From Holacanthus passer (Eukaryota > Chordata > Actinopteri > Pomacanthidae), in contig JAFREQ010000043.1 in NCBI GenBank assembly GCA_025331565.1, forward strand, positions 6,395,001 through 6,459,000: 64,000 nucleotides of DNA, in the 5' to 3' direction. The notes under the pieces are model-generated. The model had not been told where the DNA came from, ran no database searches, and was given only the letters and a program-made list of their open reading frames with translations. This document shows positions 45,746 through 58,800 of this stretch, piece by piece; position 1 is the stretch's first letter, and each line of letters starts with the position of its first letter. The translations under genes and the position numbers were made by a program.

Positions 45746-48382
45746 CCGAATGCAGCCCAGGTCGTACCCACATGCACACACAACACACACACACACACGT
45801 CTGTTTACCACTTTGCTCCATATGAACCCGTCTGTGTGTGTTTGTGAGAGACAGATTTTCCCTTTGGAATCTCAACATTCCCGTTTCCTCCTTGCCTCTC
45901 TTTGTGCAGCCACCCTGGCTTATTTATCTTTCCCTCCTATCCCAAACACGGGAACGCTCCCCGTGGCTCTGATCTCGCCTGCCACCCTCATGTGTGCACT
46001 CGCCGACCCCTGCGAACCCTTGCGCTCTCTTTTCCCCCTCTTCCTCATTAAACCTCAACCCTCTTCTGCATCTTTGTTTTTCCTCTCCTTTTGTGCTCTG
46101 AGAACTTTGCTTTGGGCCGGCGAGGAGGTTTGGTTAAATGTCCTGTGCCCTCCGTGACGTCACCAGCTGTTGTTCTCTGTCACAGCGCCTGAGGTTTGCC
46201 TTTGAAGCCAAAGGCGGCTCGTGAAGACACATCTGATGGCTTTTGCCCTCTCTTTCATTCGGCCGCTTTCATCCCTCTGTGCAGCAACAGACATCAAGGG
46301 AGATTCCTAACAAGCATGTTATTTAGACAGTGATGTCATGGCCGTGGGGATGTTGTGTTATGTCTGAGGCCGAGCTGCACCGGAAGGGAGAAAACACAGG
46401 ATTTAGATGTGGTTAAATCTGGCTTAGGCATCCAAAATATAATAACAGTAGACGGTTATATCACAAACTGCTCAGTTCAGCTTTTTTTTTTTTTTTGGCC
46501 TGATCTCTTTCCTTGAGTGTGCTGAAGAAAACCATCTCTACACTCATGACGAAGCTATGACAGTATTTAGATAATCTCCTTGTTTTGGCTGATGAGATCA
46601 TCGTTAATGCCACAGATAAAAGCAAAAAATCACGTGCAGCTCTGACTGGAGTACTTTTAAGGAACTCTCAGCAACACTGTGGTCTTTGCATGGCAGCCGC
46701 CCATGTCCAGATCACAGTCCTTGATAGAGGGCCGGCTGGATCAGCAGCGTGCCCGCTCTGAATAAGGCCTCTATTGTCGGCCGCAGGTGTGTGTTTGTGC
46801 ATATCAGTGGTACTTGGCAGAGGGGAAGGGAGCAAAGCGAAGAGGGTAAGTGAACACCTCGAGTCAGCATGTGCAGGTGAGGGGTCAGGAGGGCAGCGAC
46901 AGAGAACAAGGAGATGGGAAGATGCATGAAAGTGGTAAAGATTTAACAAGCACGGAGGAACAGCAGTGGGACATTAGTAGAGCGTTAAAGCAAGAACCAG
47001 AGGAAAGTAGCATAGGTTGTGTAGAGTTGGACATTGTTCCTATCAGTTATTATACATCGTACTAGTCATTACTTCCAATGTAAATGCCTGGGAGATCTGG
47101 GAATATTCAACTTTGTGAAATGTAATTTCAGACAGCTTGCACACGAAGCAACAGCCAGATTACACACACTATAAAATGGAGGTAAAACCTAAACGTAAGC
47201 CACAATGTTGGCAATAATCTGTCAGGAAAACTGCGAGTGCAACCTTACAGTGGAGCAGGTGATGACTGCCTTTGTTTTCTCATCAACATATACCTGAGGT
47301 TTTAATTAAAACCCGTAGGATCATCTGACTGCTCATGTTACTTGGCCAGAATTATCAACAAATGCACATACCCATGTATTTCACATTACTGTAGTATAAT
47401 CCATCATTCGAGATAATGTGTGCTTTGCGTCTTCCACAAAAATGTCCTTTTAAACGCTTTGTGTGCACAGGTCTGTTGTAAGATAATGATCTGCAAGAGC
47501 AGTACCCGAACACAGGGAATAGAAAGGAACCGAGGAGTCACGTTAAGAAACACACTTGCAATTGAATGTTAGATTCAGAGCGTATCTGTGCTCTGAAAGC
47601 AGAGAAAATGACAAGTGAGAGGACTGCAAATGTTCCAGTCCATGGAGACTGTAGCAAAGGGCATCATATTTACATGCATACTAATGACCTGCAATTCATG
47701 TTGGCTTTCCAGTCGAACAGAGCCAAATTTTAACTGTTTATTTGCTATAAGTAAAGTCTTTCCCTGACCATAAAAAAAAACATTGGCATTGAGCTATATA
47801 AATGTTGTCATTGCATTTGAAGAACTGTCCAGTATCAACATTGTGCCATAGAGACTCAGTACGAATCATGGAAACAAACCAAATTGGCTTTAAACACTCG
47901 GGCAAATACAGATCAGATTAACTCTACAAGGAAAGCACATGAAGAGGTAGTTTGCTCAGTGTGCTTCCCTTTAATTGTGATGTGAAAAATGTGAGTGTGA
48001 TATGTCGACATTCCCTTATGAAGAATGAATGAAACCTTGTGTCCCTCATGTCTTTGTCTGCTGAAACACTTTCTTTGAAACCAAGACAGGCCTTTAAAAA
48101 AAAAAAAAAAACCCAGCACATACTGCTGTAAGCATGTGAGATACGAAGCATGAAAACAGGTCTCGGGGAAAAGATAAAAAAGATAAAGAGGATATATGTT
48201 TACAATCCTGCAGAGAAAAATCAGGGCCAAATATCTCTGTGTATAAGCGACACCGAAACGTGCTGAAAAGTGTGCTGCTGAAACTTGGTATGGGCTGGCC
48301 CAAAAGAGAGGAGAGGGGGGACTCATTTGAGAAGATGAGAGGTGACAGCCATCCTATCTGGCCAAACAGGTCTGGCACTGCT

Positions 48383-48385
<3 letters not shown>
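45746..48385. other. Non-coding stretch with one CRE
   Basis: No gene is supported. A full palindromic cAMP-response element lies at 46155-46162 in a GC-rich patch. Otherwise AT-rich unique DNA. Confidence 0.5.
46155..46162. promoter_or_regulatory. Palindromic CRE (TGACGTCA)
   Basis: A perfect CREB/ATF site in a locally GC-rich stretch (46130-46280) within a gene-free region. It could mark a distal enhancer. By itself an 8-mer is weak evidence. Confidence 0.2.

Positions 48386-48439
<54 letters not shown>
48386..48439. repeat. CA microsatellite
   Basis: About 27 CA units, uninterrupted. Confidence 0.92.
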
Positions 48440-48442
<3 letters not shown>

Positions 48443-48768
48443 AATTAAAGTGTTGGGTGACAGAGTGTCGCTTCCTTTGGCATCTCAAAGTTGGAGCCGC
48501 CATCGGACACTGTCTCTGGTTTTGCTTGTCTTTTCAATTCAGTGTTTTCCAGTCAGAGTGTCTGGTTTGCTCTCTTGACTGACTGGCTGGTCGACTGACA
48601 GCCTCACCAACCGTTTGTCTGACTGATCAGCAGACTGACTGTCAAGCCGGACCTTTCTTCTTTCTCTCTATCTGATCGTTGTTCTCCGTCTTCCATCTCG
48701 CCTCCATCGACGATTTAGAAAGCTGAGAGCAGAATGTGCGCTTCTTTAAAAGCTTAAGAGTTTGTAGA

Positions 48769-48793
48769 TTTTTTTTTTTTTTTTTTTTTTTTT
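48769..48793. repeat. Poly(T) tract
   Basis: Homopolymer of 25; could be the tail of a minus-strand retroelement, but none is recognised beside it. Confidence 0.88.
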
Positions 48794-50525
48794 AAAGACA
48801 GAGGTTGTGCCAAGCCCCAACCTGAGCCAAGCCCTCGAGCCAGTGTATTCTCACATTTCAGCCACCAGGAATGGGCAAAGGTGAGACAAGAGGTAGATTC
48901 ACTACAAAGAGTTGTGTGTGTGTGAGTGCATTTGTGTGTGTTCGGTTTGTAATCCAACCCTGCCAGATAGCTCCAGGGAGAAGGACATTCTCTGTTGTTG
49001 TTTCCCCTTTCCTGCATTCCTGCCTCCTCTTGACGTGTGGCACCAGAAAAAGTGAAGGAGGAGGAGGAGGAGGGAGGAAGAAATGTAACAGGTTGTTTCA
49101 TGCCAAACCGATCGCCTCCGTGCTCCCTCCCAGCGACGAATCACATTCATTCCAGCAGGCACCTGCTCTCATCAAGGCTGAAAAAAAAAAAACATACACA
49201 CACACAGACGCGTGCACACACACTTGGTCTGCACTGCCTCCTTTGAGCCACCTTCCAACCACACTGCTCCGCTGTCAGGACTCAGAGCAAACAAGAGTCT
49301 GCCCCGCTCTGAAGTGAGAGCAGCACTCTATTTTTGAGTACAGTAGATGATGATGAGGCCACACAGAAGCTTTGTGCCAAGCGCTCAGGGCTGGGGAAGC
49401 CAAGAATACACAAAATAAAAGCAGAGCGTGACAGCGGGAAAAGAAGGTATGCTCAGGTATTGTTTGGAGTCGAGCCCACTGTGTGTGTGCAGCGGATTCA
49501 GAAGTTTGTTACAAAGAGCAAAGTAAGTCTGCTCCTGAGGGAGGCTCTACATCAGCCTGCCTGCGCTGAATTCTAATATCAGCCACTTAAAGTATGTAAA
49601 TACACTACATACAACGGCAAACTGTTAGACCGCGCTCATATGTAACCGGTGTGAGTGGATATGTGAAATGATAAACATTTATTACCAGGGCTGTAGCCAG
49701 GGTTTCAGACTTCACGAGTGCAATTTGCACAGTGCATCCCCACCTCCGTAAAAAACTTTGCCCATGTAATTGCTATTGTATTTTTTGTGCATCTCATCAC
49801 AGAATCCCTAAGACTTAGGTTTATATTGGACAATTCTGCAGCACTGGATTTATGTTCAACTCTGCCAATGCAGGATCCTTTTTGCTGGTGACCCTGTAAA
49901 ACAAACCACTTCAACAAAAGAGTGATTTTTTTTCATTTAGTAATTAACAAGAAAAAAAGCAAAGATTATAGGAAGGTCTGAGAAATTGAACTCAATACAT
50001 TGTGTAGCAGAAATATGTTTATTCTGCTTTGCTATCCTATTTATCGTCTCATGATTAAAACCTTATCATTAACTATGAGTTTTGCAGGATGAAGTCTAAT
50101 ATCTGGTGGAGAAATGTTAAATGCCTTTTAATCTAACTTGTTTTGCCTTTAACATTTGTTTCACATTTAAAGTTACAAAGTTAGACAGAACATGAGAATG
50201 AGAATCAGCTTTAAAAACCCACAATGTGTAATCTATCAGTAAGTGTAGAGCATGAACTCATCAAAAATTTCCCAGAAACAATACTGAGGACATGATGTCA
50301 GTGTCCTCCGTGGTAGTAAATACTCATGTACAGAAAGCACTAATCTGATCATTTGATCTGTTTTATATTCAATTAAAGTTCTTTTGCAGCAGCATCATTC
50401 TCTTCAACCAGGAATTAAACAGTGATTCTGAGCTGAAAGCGAGATGTTTGTGGAGGTGAGTGTTGGCGGGGAGCCATAGCTTTGTGTTGCCGTGTTGTTC
50501 CGAGTATCTGAGCATGTGTCAAACA

Positions 50526-50528
<3 letters not shown>
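48794..50528. other. Non-coding stretch, no gene seen
   Basis: 1.7 kb. Short GGA units lie at 49049-49075 and a CA-rich patch near 49195. The 148-codon open frame across this part is repeat-derived. Confidence 0.5.

Positions 50529-50584
<56 letters not shown>
50529..50584. repeat. CA microsatellite
   Basis: About 28 CA units, uninterrupted. Confidence 0.92.
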
Positions 50585-50587
<3 letters not shown>

Positions 50588-53430
50588 TCTCTCTCACACA
50601 CTCTTTCCATCCTTCTTGCTCTCTAACTTTGCTTTTCTGACAGGAGAAAAAAAGTCATCAGAAGCTTGAAGAAGAGATCATTGCAAAGACTTCACTCTCT
50701 CTCACATACACATTCATTTGCACATACACACTATATGAATCTCAACACACACACACTAAACACATATGTTACAGTAATTAAAATCACACACATTAGACAG
50801 CTTGAGAGATCCACAGCTTGATGCCTATCTGAAGCCACTTGAGAAGTAGGAGGATGTAATATGTGTGTGTGTGTGCAGTATACACTCTCCTATGTTAGCT
50901 AATTAAGGCAGAGCGTGCTGCAGGGGGGCAGCAGACCTGTGTGTCGCATCCCTGACATGATTGATTGTGACTGTCAGGGCTCTCAGCTGGGTGTCTCCCT
51001 GCGTCGGGCCCTGAATAAAGGATTACACAGGCCCTTGGTAACCTTGGCCGGCTTTGTGCGCCTGGGTCCTGCATCAAAGACCCTACGGGAGACATTAGCA
51101 TTTTTAATGAGCGGGCCGGGCCCCGTGCTGGTGCAGGATGCCTGATCACTTTCATCAGAAGAGCACAGAGCAAACTGAGGCCAGTGCAAGAAACTACATA
51201 CATGCAACACAAATATATACTTAATATACTAAAAAACTAATATACTAAAAAAAAACTGTGCATCAGCAGCATCATTCTACCTCTTCAATGCACAAATCCA
51301 TCTTCCTATCTTTTCCCTTTCTGAAAGAGATGAATAAAGACATAAAGCTTCACATCTCTCTGTGATTAGGTCCTCTCCCCCTCCTCTCTTTCTTGGAACC
51401 ATGCTATTAAAACCTCTTCTGGCAGACGTAAAGGCAGGATGAGGCCCGTTTTGTTTAAGAAAGTGCTCCACGTTCAATTAAACTGAGACCTCTGAGTGGC
51501 CCTCAGAGGATTTCTAATAAAAAGACAGAGGGTGAAATCGCCTGATCTGCGCGCACTTAACTCTTTAACCCAGTTTTTTTGAAGCGGTGGAGCCATCTAA
51601 AACAAACACATGCTTCTCCATTCTTTGGGCACAATGAGCATGAAAGAGGCTGGAGTTTAAGAAAAGAATTGGGAGAAAAGAAAAGTGAGAAAACTCTGCG
51701 GCGAAGAAGAAGGGATGTGTGCCACATCGCCTTGAGTGGAGGATATAGGTATGTTCAAAAACTGAGCGACACACACAAAAACAACCCTAAAACATTTCCA
51801 ACATGGTACCCAACTCTATTTTGTTCATTTGCTGCAGTCAGCAGAACCTCTAGGAAGTGATGAATAAATGCATGTCTCCTACCTTCTCTCTGGCTGAATA
51901 TTGAGAAAGCAGCGACGAGGGCAAACATATGCCATTTGTGCCATGTGACAAGCACGTTAAATCTTCATCACAGTAAAAAAAAAAAAAAAAAGCCTCTTTA
52001 CTGGCAGCTGTAGTTTGAGCACGATGCCAAGAAGAACCAGAGGACAAAACAAAGGAGGAGAATAAGAGAAGAAGTCATCAACAAAAGGCGCAAAACTGAT
52101 CAGAATGGCTTCAGCTACAAGCAAACAGGAAGTAGAATAAGAGGAATAGTGGATCAAATTCAAATCCAGTTAGGTAACATCATCAGTCTATCAGTCTTTG
52201 ATGTTTCCTTCTTGCTCTCTGTGGTGCGCTATCATCACAGACTCCTCACAAGCCCCACGAAAGCTCGGAATAAACCCTGAACTGCAGAAACAGTTGCTCC
52301 AAAGCCTGAGATGCAAATTCGCCACAATAGCGAGGATAGCAGCTAAATCTCTGCCCGGTGAGAGACTTCCAAGACTTAATATCCCTTTAGAAGTCTATTA
52401 TCTCTGCCTGGCGACTTGCATCTCGACAAAAACACACAATCTTGAACGCACAGAAGTTTAAAGTAAGCTGCAATCCTTGCATCTGGCATTTTTAAATAAG
52501 TAAACCTTATCAACAGCTCGGCCCAGTGAAACAAAGCAGGCTGTTTATGTGTCTTTATGAGCTGTTTTTCTTTTCTTTTATTTCCCTTTTTTAGTGTATC
52601 TTCCACACACACACACCTCCCCCAGTTTTTCCTTTGAGGATGACGTTCAGATATGGACATCGTTTGATGTGACTCATCAAAGCAGAGATCGGGGTGTGAC
52701 AGGAGCGTCTCCTGATGTTTGCCTCGCTCTCCCGCTGTCAGCCGAGCGGACACACAGTCAGGAGCCGGGAGGTGACTACTGGAAAGTTTTCATTTGATCA
52801 ACTGATAGGCACACACAGGGCCTCTCTTGAGCCGGGTTCAAAACAGAAATCAAGGATATGGATGTGGCAGGATGCATATGCAGAGAAAGGTTCCCCGATG
52901 GGCCCCACTCTGTAAGCGGAACAGAAAGGTGCAAAGGACATGAAGGTGTGTTTAAGTTGGTGTGTATGTTGTGGTCTTTTCACAACATCAGCGCTGGTCT
53001 GCACTCTCTCCCGAGAGAAGATAGAGAGAGATGAAATGAGAACAAACAAGCGCAGGAGAAGAGAGGCAGCTCTCAGCAGTATCCTGCCTGTTGGACTTTA
53101 AAGAGCAGGAAAGAGACTGCTCGGCCTTTTCTCGCCTGCGAGCTCCAGCAGATAAGGAGAGACGCACCGAAAGCAACACGAGGGACAGAAAGAGAGAGAG
53201 AGAGAAAAATAAACTGACAAGCCTGTGCAAGATGATAACTGGTATATTTAAAATACAAAACTCAGACCCATTAATCTATCAGGCATCCTTGATGGTAATT
53301 ACCAGCAATGTTTGTGTTCAATCTGGGTGAGAAATCAAAGATTGTGCTTAGAGATTTACAGCCATGCTAGAAGCTCTGCGAGACTGTAGAGGTGCACCAT
53401 CTTAGTTTGCTAGCAATTGCTACTTTGCAC
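50585..53430. other. Non-coding stretch with possible conserved blocks
   Basis: No supported gene. Two blocks, 50925-51150 (GC-rich, non-repetitive) and 52200-52400, stand out in composition from their flanks and could be regulatory. Neither has splice sites or a persuasive reading frame. Confidence 0.45.
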
Positions 53431-53431
53431 T

Positions 53432-53705
53432 AAAGACGGCATTTATATAGCGCAATTTCTAGTCCCACCGACCACTCAAAAAACACTTTACAACATAGCC
53501 AGCAATGGCCCATTCACACACACACACACACTCACACTTTTATACACTGGTAAAGCAACCATGTAATGTGCCACCTGCTCATTAGAGCATCTTCAATATC
53601 TTGCCCAAGGACATTTCCACATGTAGCCTGCAGGGGCCAAGGAGCGGACCACCAGCCCTCTGATCAGTGGACGATCACTCCACCTCCTGAGCCACCGCCA
53701 CTCCA
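53432..53705 (+). repeat. Teleost 'tttatatagcgc' repeat
   Basis: Begins GCATTTATATAGCGCAATTT, then CCACTCAAAAAACACTTTAC, CCCATTCACACACA, TATCTTGCCCAAGGACATTT, and ends CTCCTGAGCCACCGCCACTC. This is a nearly full-length copy of a very common fish interspersed repeat. Confidence 0.7.
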
Positions 53706-54035
53706 AAAATGAGCTGGAAGTGTTGATAGTTGGAAACCAAGCTGCTGGACAGTAAGAAAGTTTGACCTGCTGGTGGCACTAGATGAATAGTCAGGGGATC
53801 ACCAAAGTTAGAATAATTCATACTGAGAGGGACATGAATGAATGGCACCAAATTTCATGGCAATCCGTCCAACAGTTCCACTTAAAACCACAACTCGTGG
53901 TGGCGCTAAAGTGGGTGGAGAAGACCTATCAAATGTGGTTGGATTCATCCTCTGAGGAACATGAACGTCTGCACAAAATGACAAAAATCCATCCAATAGT
54001 TGTTAAGATATTTCAATCTGGACCAAACTGATAAA
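53706..54035 (+). repeat. Teleost 'tcaggggatcaccaaag' repeat
   Basis: Contains CTGCTGGTGGCACTAGATG, GTCAGGGGATCACCAAAG, TTTCATGGCAATCCGTCC and CAATAGTTGTTAAGATATTT. This order is that of another common fish repeat. The GGATTCATCCTCTG phrase follows a second partial unit, so it may be a rearranged copy. It abuts the preceding repeat directly. Confidence 0.65.
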
Positions 54036-54462
54036 AAGCTAACATGGTTAAAACGAATACACCTTTCTTGAAACCAGTTCAGAAGTTGTTTACTACAAGC
54101 CAAACATTCAATCAACTGCCTTTCTCCGAAGGAAAAAGTTAAGCTGAACGACATCATGTTCAGACCAGTTGTCTGTTTTGCCACATCAAAGGCGAATCCC
54201 CGCTTTAATAAATGGTGCTGCACGCCTTCACCCACTGCTATGCAGTTAATGTGGCTGGTGTGATGGTTTGTAATGGCAGCGGCGACGGGGCGACAGGCAG
54301 TGCAAGGGCAACTTTAGCTGGTTGAGCTAAAGTGGTGAAATGACTGCAGAGTCTACAGCTGCAGTTCAAAGCCTATCAGTGTTTGAATCTTAACAAGAAG
54401 GAAAAAAGGCCCCTGTGCATTGGGAGAGAGGGCAGAGCCTGGCTTAGATCTTCAACCTCTGT

Positions 54463-54500
<38 letters not shown>

Positions 54501-55394
54501 GCAAAGTCACGGCTCAGGCAAACACATACACTGACATCAAAACACAAACATTAAAGGGCACACAGACAATCACATCAAGACACACAGCGAGAGCCACAAG
54601 AGTGCTGACACACAAATATACAAAAAGCAAACAAGCTCATACGCACACATCAAGAAATCACCCAACACACACACACACACACACGGCATGAGCTCTGTGT
54701 TCCTGGTTGGCCAGCTGTGGGAGGTCACACAGACATGACAGTTGTGCTATCAGGCCAGCATTAAGGCCTGCCGCTTTAAACACAGCCTTTTGAAGTCACA
54801 CCAAAGTCAGACACTAGGATCTCTCATCTCCCATCTCCCTTTTAACACTGCAGTGCCGACATTTCATTCTGCCACCCCTTTCATGCTCCCAGCTTTGAAT
54901 TCTGCCTTTTAAAAGACTAATTTTAACTTCTTGAAGGCTGGAAAAACAGGCAAATGCGTGTCATTAAGATTCTTCCGCCTGACGTGCTTCTTTCTCAGCC
55001 AAGTAACGAGCGTTCAAAGGTAGCCGAGGTCCACCAAAGTAACGCCGCGCCTCTGATGTTGGGTGTAAGCGGGCTGATAAACGGAGCATTATGCCTTTCA
55101 CAGCTTCTGCACATCAGCTTTTATCTCGAAGGTATCGGGTTTAAATTATTGTGAAGATAATCATGATACCAAAGCGTCACGAGAAATTCTCACAGAGCAT
55201 CTAACAAATGGATGTGAAGAATTTCTTCTCTTTAACGTTATATCAAGTTACAGTCATCCAAACCTTGTTGAGTTGTTGTTTAACTTTTTTTTTTTTTTTT
55301 ACAGTCAAAGAGGTTGTTTGTCTGTGTCTGTGCCAATATGACCCATTTTGAGCGTTTTAGTGATCTAGGTAATCTAATCATTGGTAGGACAAAA
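54036..55394. other. Non-coding stretch with CA repeats
   Basis: Holds the CA microsatellite at 54464-54499 and a CA-rich tail to 54684. The block 54940-55140 has more CpG than its surroundings and no repeats; nothing in it can be identified. Confidence 0.5.
54464..54499. repeat. CA microsatellite
   Basis: About 18 CA units followed by degenerate CA-rich DNA. Confidence 0.9.
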
Positions 55395-55800
55395 CTGTTG
55401 CAGTAAAACAAGGGTAGGACCCAAATGCAGACGAAACAGGCAGGCAGGAGCAGTTCAGGGATTTAATAATGAAATGAAAATTAGACTTACTGGATGGTCA
55501 GGCAGGTAAGAGTCAAAGCCAGAGAGAGGCGGTCCGAACAGGCAAACAAATCCAAATGGGAGCAGGCAAAAATAATAAGTCCACAGGCAGATGAGGTCCA
55601 GGAATACTGAGCAAAAAAAAACCCCAAACACAAAGAGAACACAAGCAATAGGAAGACAGGCTGGAACGCTTGACACAAGGTACAAGGACGAACAGGTGAA
55701 ACTAATCAGTAATCAGGTGGGAAAAAACAAAGGCAGGAAGTAAAGACATCAAACCCACCAGAGCAAAGACTCTTTCAGCATAAAACAGGAAACAACAATA
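55395..55800 (-). repeat. Dispersed repeat family A, copy 2
   Basis: Its reverse complement matches 9635-9890 in order (TGTGTCAAGCGTTCCAGCC, CCTGGACCTC, GGATTTGTTTGCCTGTT). This copy extends further on both sides. No protein is encoded. The recurring phrases AGGTGAAACTAATCAG and AAACAGGAAAC near the end are shared with 37880-38240. Confidence 0.6.
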
Positions 55801-58800
55801 AGAAAACTTCAAACAATGACAGCGACATTTCAGAGCTAAATCAGTCGTTCTGTCGGAGTTGGAGTCGCCGTGATCAGTGAATTGCTTGCTATGTGTAGAG
55901 TTGACCTTTCGAGGGAATGGAGAGCCATAATAGAAGGGCTTTCAAATTAGCTGTGTTGCTCCATCAAACTTTATACACAACCCTGCTGGAAAAGTAACTG
56001 CACTTACAGCGTCTATTCAAAAGCATTCATGTTATTGAAGTTGGTTTTACACATGAAAAGTGACAGCTTGAGGGAGAGATTCAAACCCTGCCTGGTTTCT
56101 CACCTCCCCACACCTTGCAAGTTGCTGCGAACACGCTTGTCGGACGGCGTGTTTCAGAAAAAGACACGGCCCCAGTTCTGACACTGGAAAGGTGTGAGGG
56201 GATGGGATTTCACTGTTCGACCATCTGACAGGCACTTTGGGTAAAGCACGCTGACGCCTTGATCAATGATGCATTGATCTCCTCCTTAAGATTGTTTGGT
56301 ACAAAAAAGTCCTACCGCTTCCTGTTTTGTTGCTGTTGTTCTAAGATATTTGAACAAATGACTCATGCTGTCGTTTTTCCGATGAGGACAGTCTCCATAA
56401 ACAGATTATGGAGGAAACATATATAATGTATTCACAGGAATCAGTTCATTCAGACTCAGAAGCCCACTTTGTTGGACGGCTCCGTGTTTCATCAAAACTC
56501 AAAATAAGCGATGACAGTCTGAGTTCGAGGTGCTGAAAGCGTTCATCACAGACCGGGGTGAGAAGTCTCGTCCGTTTGCTTTTGGGTTGGAACAGCTAAC
56601 TTGTTTTGGTGTGTACGTCCTCCTCCCTCAACCAAACACACACACACTCATACACCCCTCCACAGCCCGCCTCTGTAGCTGACCCAGTCTAATTTTTCTG
56701 TTTACTCCACTCAGTGTTTCGCAGTTGAACAGATCAAACGCGCTGCTAAGCTGTGGGTTTGTTTACTCCGGCTCTGACCCACGCCCAGCCAGGGACGCGC
56801 AAGCACTGCAGCTCTTTTTCCACATTTGGCATTTTTTTTTTTTTTTTGCTTTTCATCTGGATCACAGCCTTCTCCTCCCTCCCCTCCCTAATTCCTACTT
56901 CTGATGACTCCCCCTGCCCTCTTTGCCCCTGAAAAGTTTTGTTCAGCAGACACCCAAGGTTTTTGCACGTCTCAGTTTTCTGTAAGATAATCGATTACAG
57001 CTTTCGCTTCTCCTCTCCTGCACCTGTGGAGCCTTCATCCGCCGTCACACTCCTCACGACTTCTTTCATCACATTTATGAAGTGCTTTTCTTTTCTTTTT
57101 CTTTTTTTTACTCAAACACACCCTCTGCTTGATTTTTCCCTGCCTTCTCACACGTTCCCTGTTATCCTTCCTAATTCTCTGCTTTGAAACAGTTCGCCCC
57201 TCTTTGCGCGCTCTCCCAGTCACGCACAAGTGTATGCACTCCCATGCAAGCCAATGCGCTCACGTGCACGCTCACACGTATCCCGATGCGGGCTGCGTGT
57301 GATGTGAAGCCAGGTCCGTTCCTTTCCCAGGCAGACCAGCAGGAGCGAGGACCCTCGGCTCACAGTTCACCTCCCCGCCTGGCTCTTTCTTTCTCTTTCC
57401 TCCCTTTCTTCTTTTTTCTTTCCAGCAAGGTAAAGGCCGAGGATTACATCATCGAAGGGGAGTCCAGGAGGACAGAGAACTGTAATGTAATGAGAGCCAA
57501 ATAAGCAGCAGTGGTGACTGTGTAAGGCCATGTGGTAATCAGGTAATGATTTTGACCAGTTCTCCATCTTTAAAGCTTGACAGCATGGATCTTTTTCAAC
57601 TGTAGTCTAATCCTTGGATGCAAGATCAAGACAGGTTTGTTCTTAAGGTTTCTACAGCTCAACAGTCTTTTTCAGAAGTTCAGTCTGGTAAAAGAAAAAA
57701 AAGTTGAGTTTTTGTGTCAAATATATAAACAGTTTTTTTCCTCGTTCCCATTATCATCATCATCATCAATTAATTCTTTTTTCACCCGGTAAGTGGACCA
57801 GTCTGTAGTTAATGTGAAATCTTCTGCAATTTCCTCAAGTAATAGTCCAACAGCAACAATTAAAGATGAGATATTAAGTGAAAAATGCGGCTGAGAGGAA
57901 TATAGTCACTGTGGATATCGTGGTAACCATAATAATAATTGGAAATACTTTATTTTACGGGTCTATAATTTCCTAATAATTTCCCAAGAAGTGTCCAAGA
58001 AAGAAATATATAATTTGTCACTAATTATAGGGAAAATTGGAATTTCCTTGAAATAGCTTTAATTCTTCCTTCTGTATTTTATTGTACTCTTGCCTGTAGA
58101 CACATTTCTCTACTTTCTGTACAAGCTCTCCAGGTTACATTAGTTAGTAATTAATTGGAAGCATACAAAGTGGCCACTGTCTAAATTTCCCCTGTAATTG
58201 CTACCAAATTACATAATTCTCTCCAAGTAAATTACTACGAAGCCACAAACCTATAAAATCAAGGATTGCTGAGATGATCCATCCTGATAAATTGTTCTTT
58301 TTGTTATGGATAATTTTGCCCAAGATTATATCACATTGAATCTTTGCCCTTTTATTGTGGCCTTTGAGTGTTTTTGGGGGTGTGTGAACATGTAAAACAG
58401 CTCATTACCCAGAGGGCTTTGGAGTTACAGTATGTGGGTGTTGCTTGTATCTAACAGACTGAAGGGGGGCTGTGGTTTGGTGTTCACGTGGTTCACAGTC
58501 TGACTTTACTACATACTGGAGTGAATTCACAGAGCCCAGGGGCAGCATGCTAATACGCTCCCACACAGTTAGAACCAACAAGAAACCCGATCTAGGACAT
58601 CGGAGATATAGAATATTACAAAGGAAATGGGATAGATTTGTAATTTGACTCCTTGAATTCTTGCTCACACTTCGACTTTCTGATTTGAAAATTAACAAGC
58701 TGATTTTGTTGTGATCCCGCCGTGTTTATGGACGGGGCATGAGAGCATCCATGTTAGCTCATAATCAGTTGGATGTTTAGATTGTAGATGCAGGTTGGAG

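Noticed and set aside
45729..46157. 142-codon plus-strand frame
   Set aside because: Starts in a CA repeat and continues in pyrimidine-rich DNA; composition-driven and without a family match.
48871..49317. 148-codon plus-strand frame
   Set aside because: Runs through TG-, GGA- and CA-rich low-complexity DNA; no recognisable domain.
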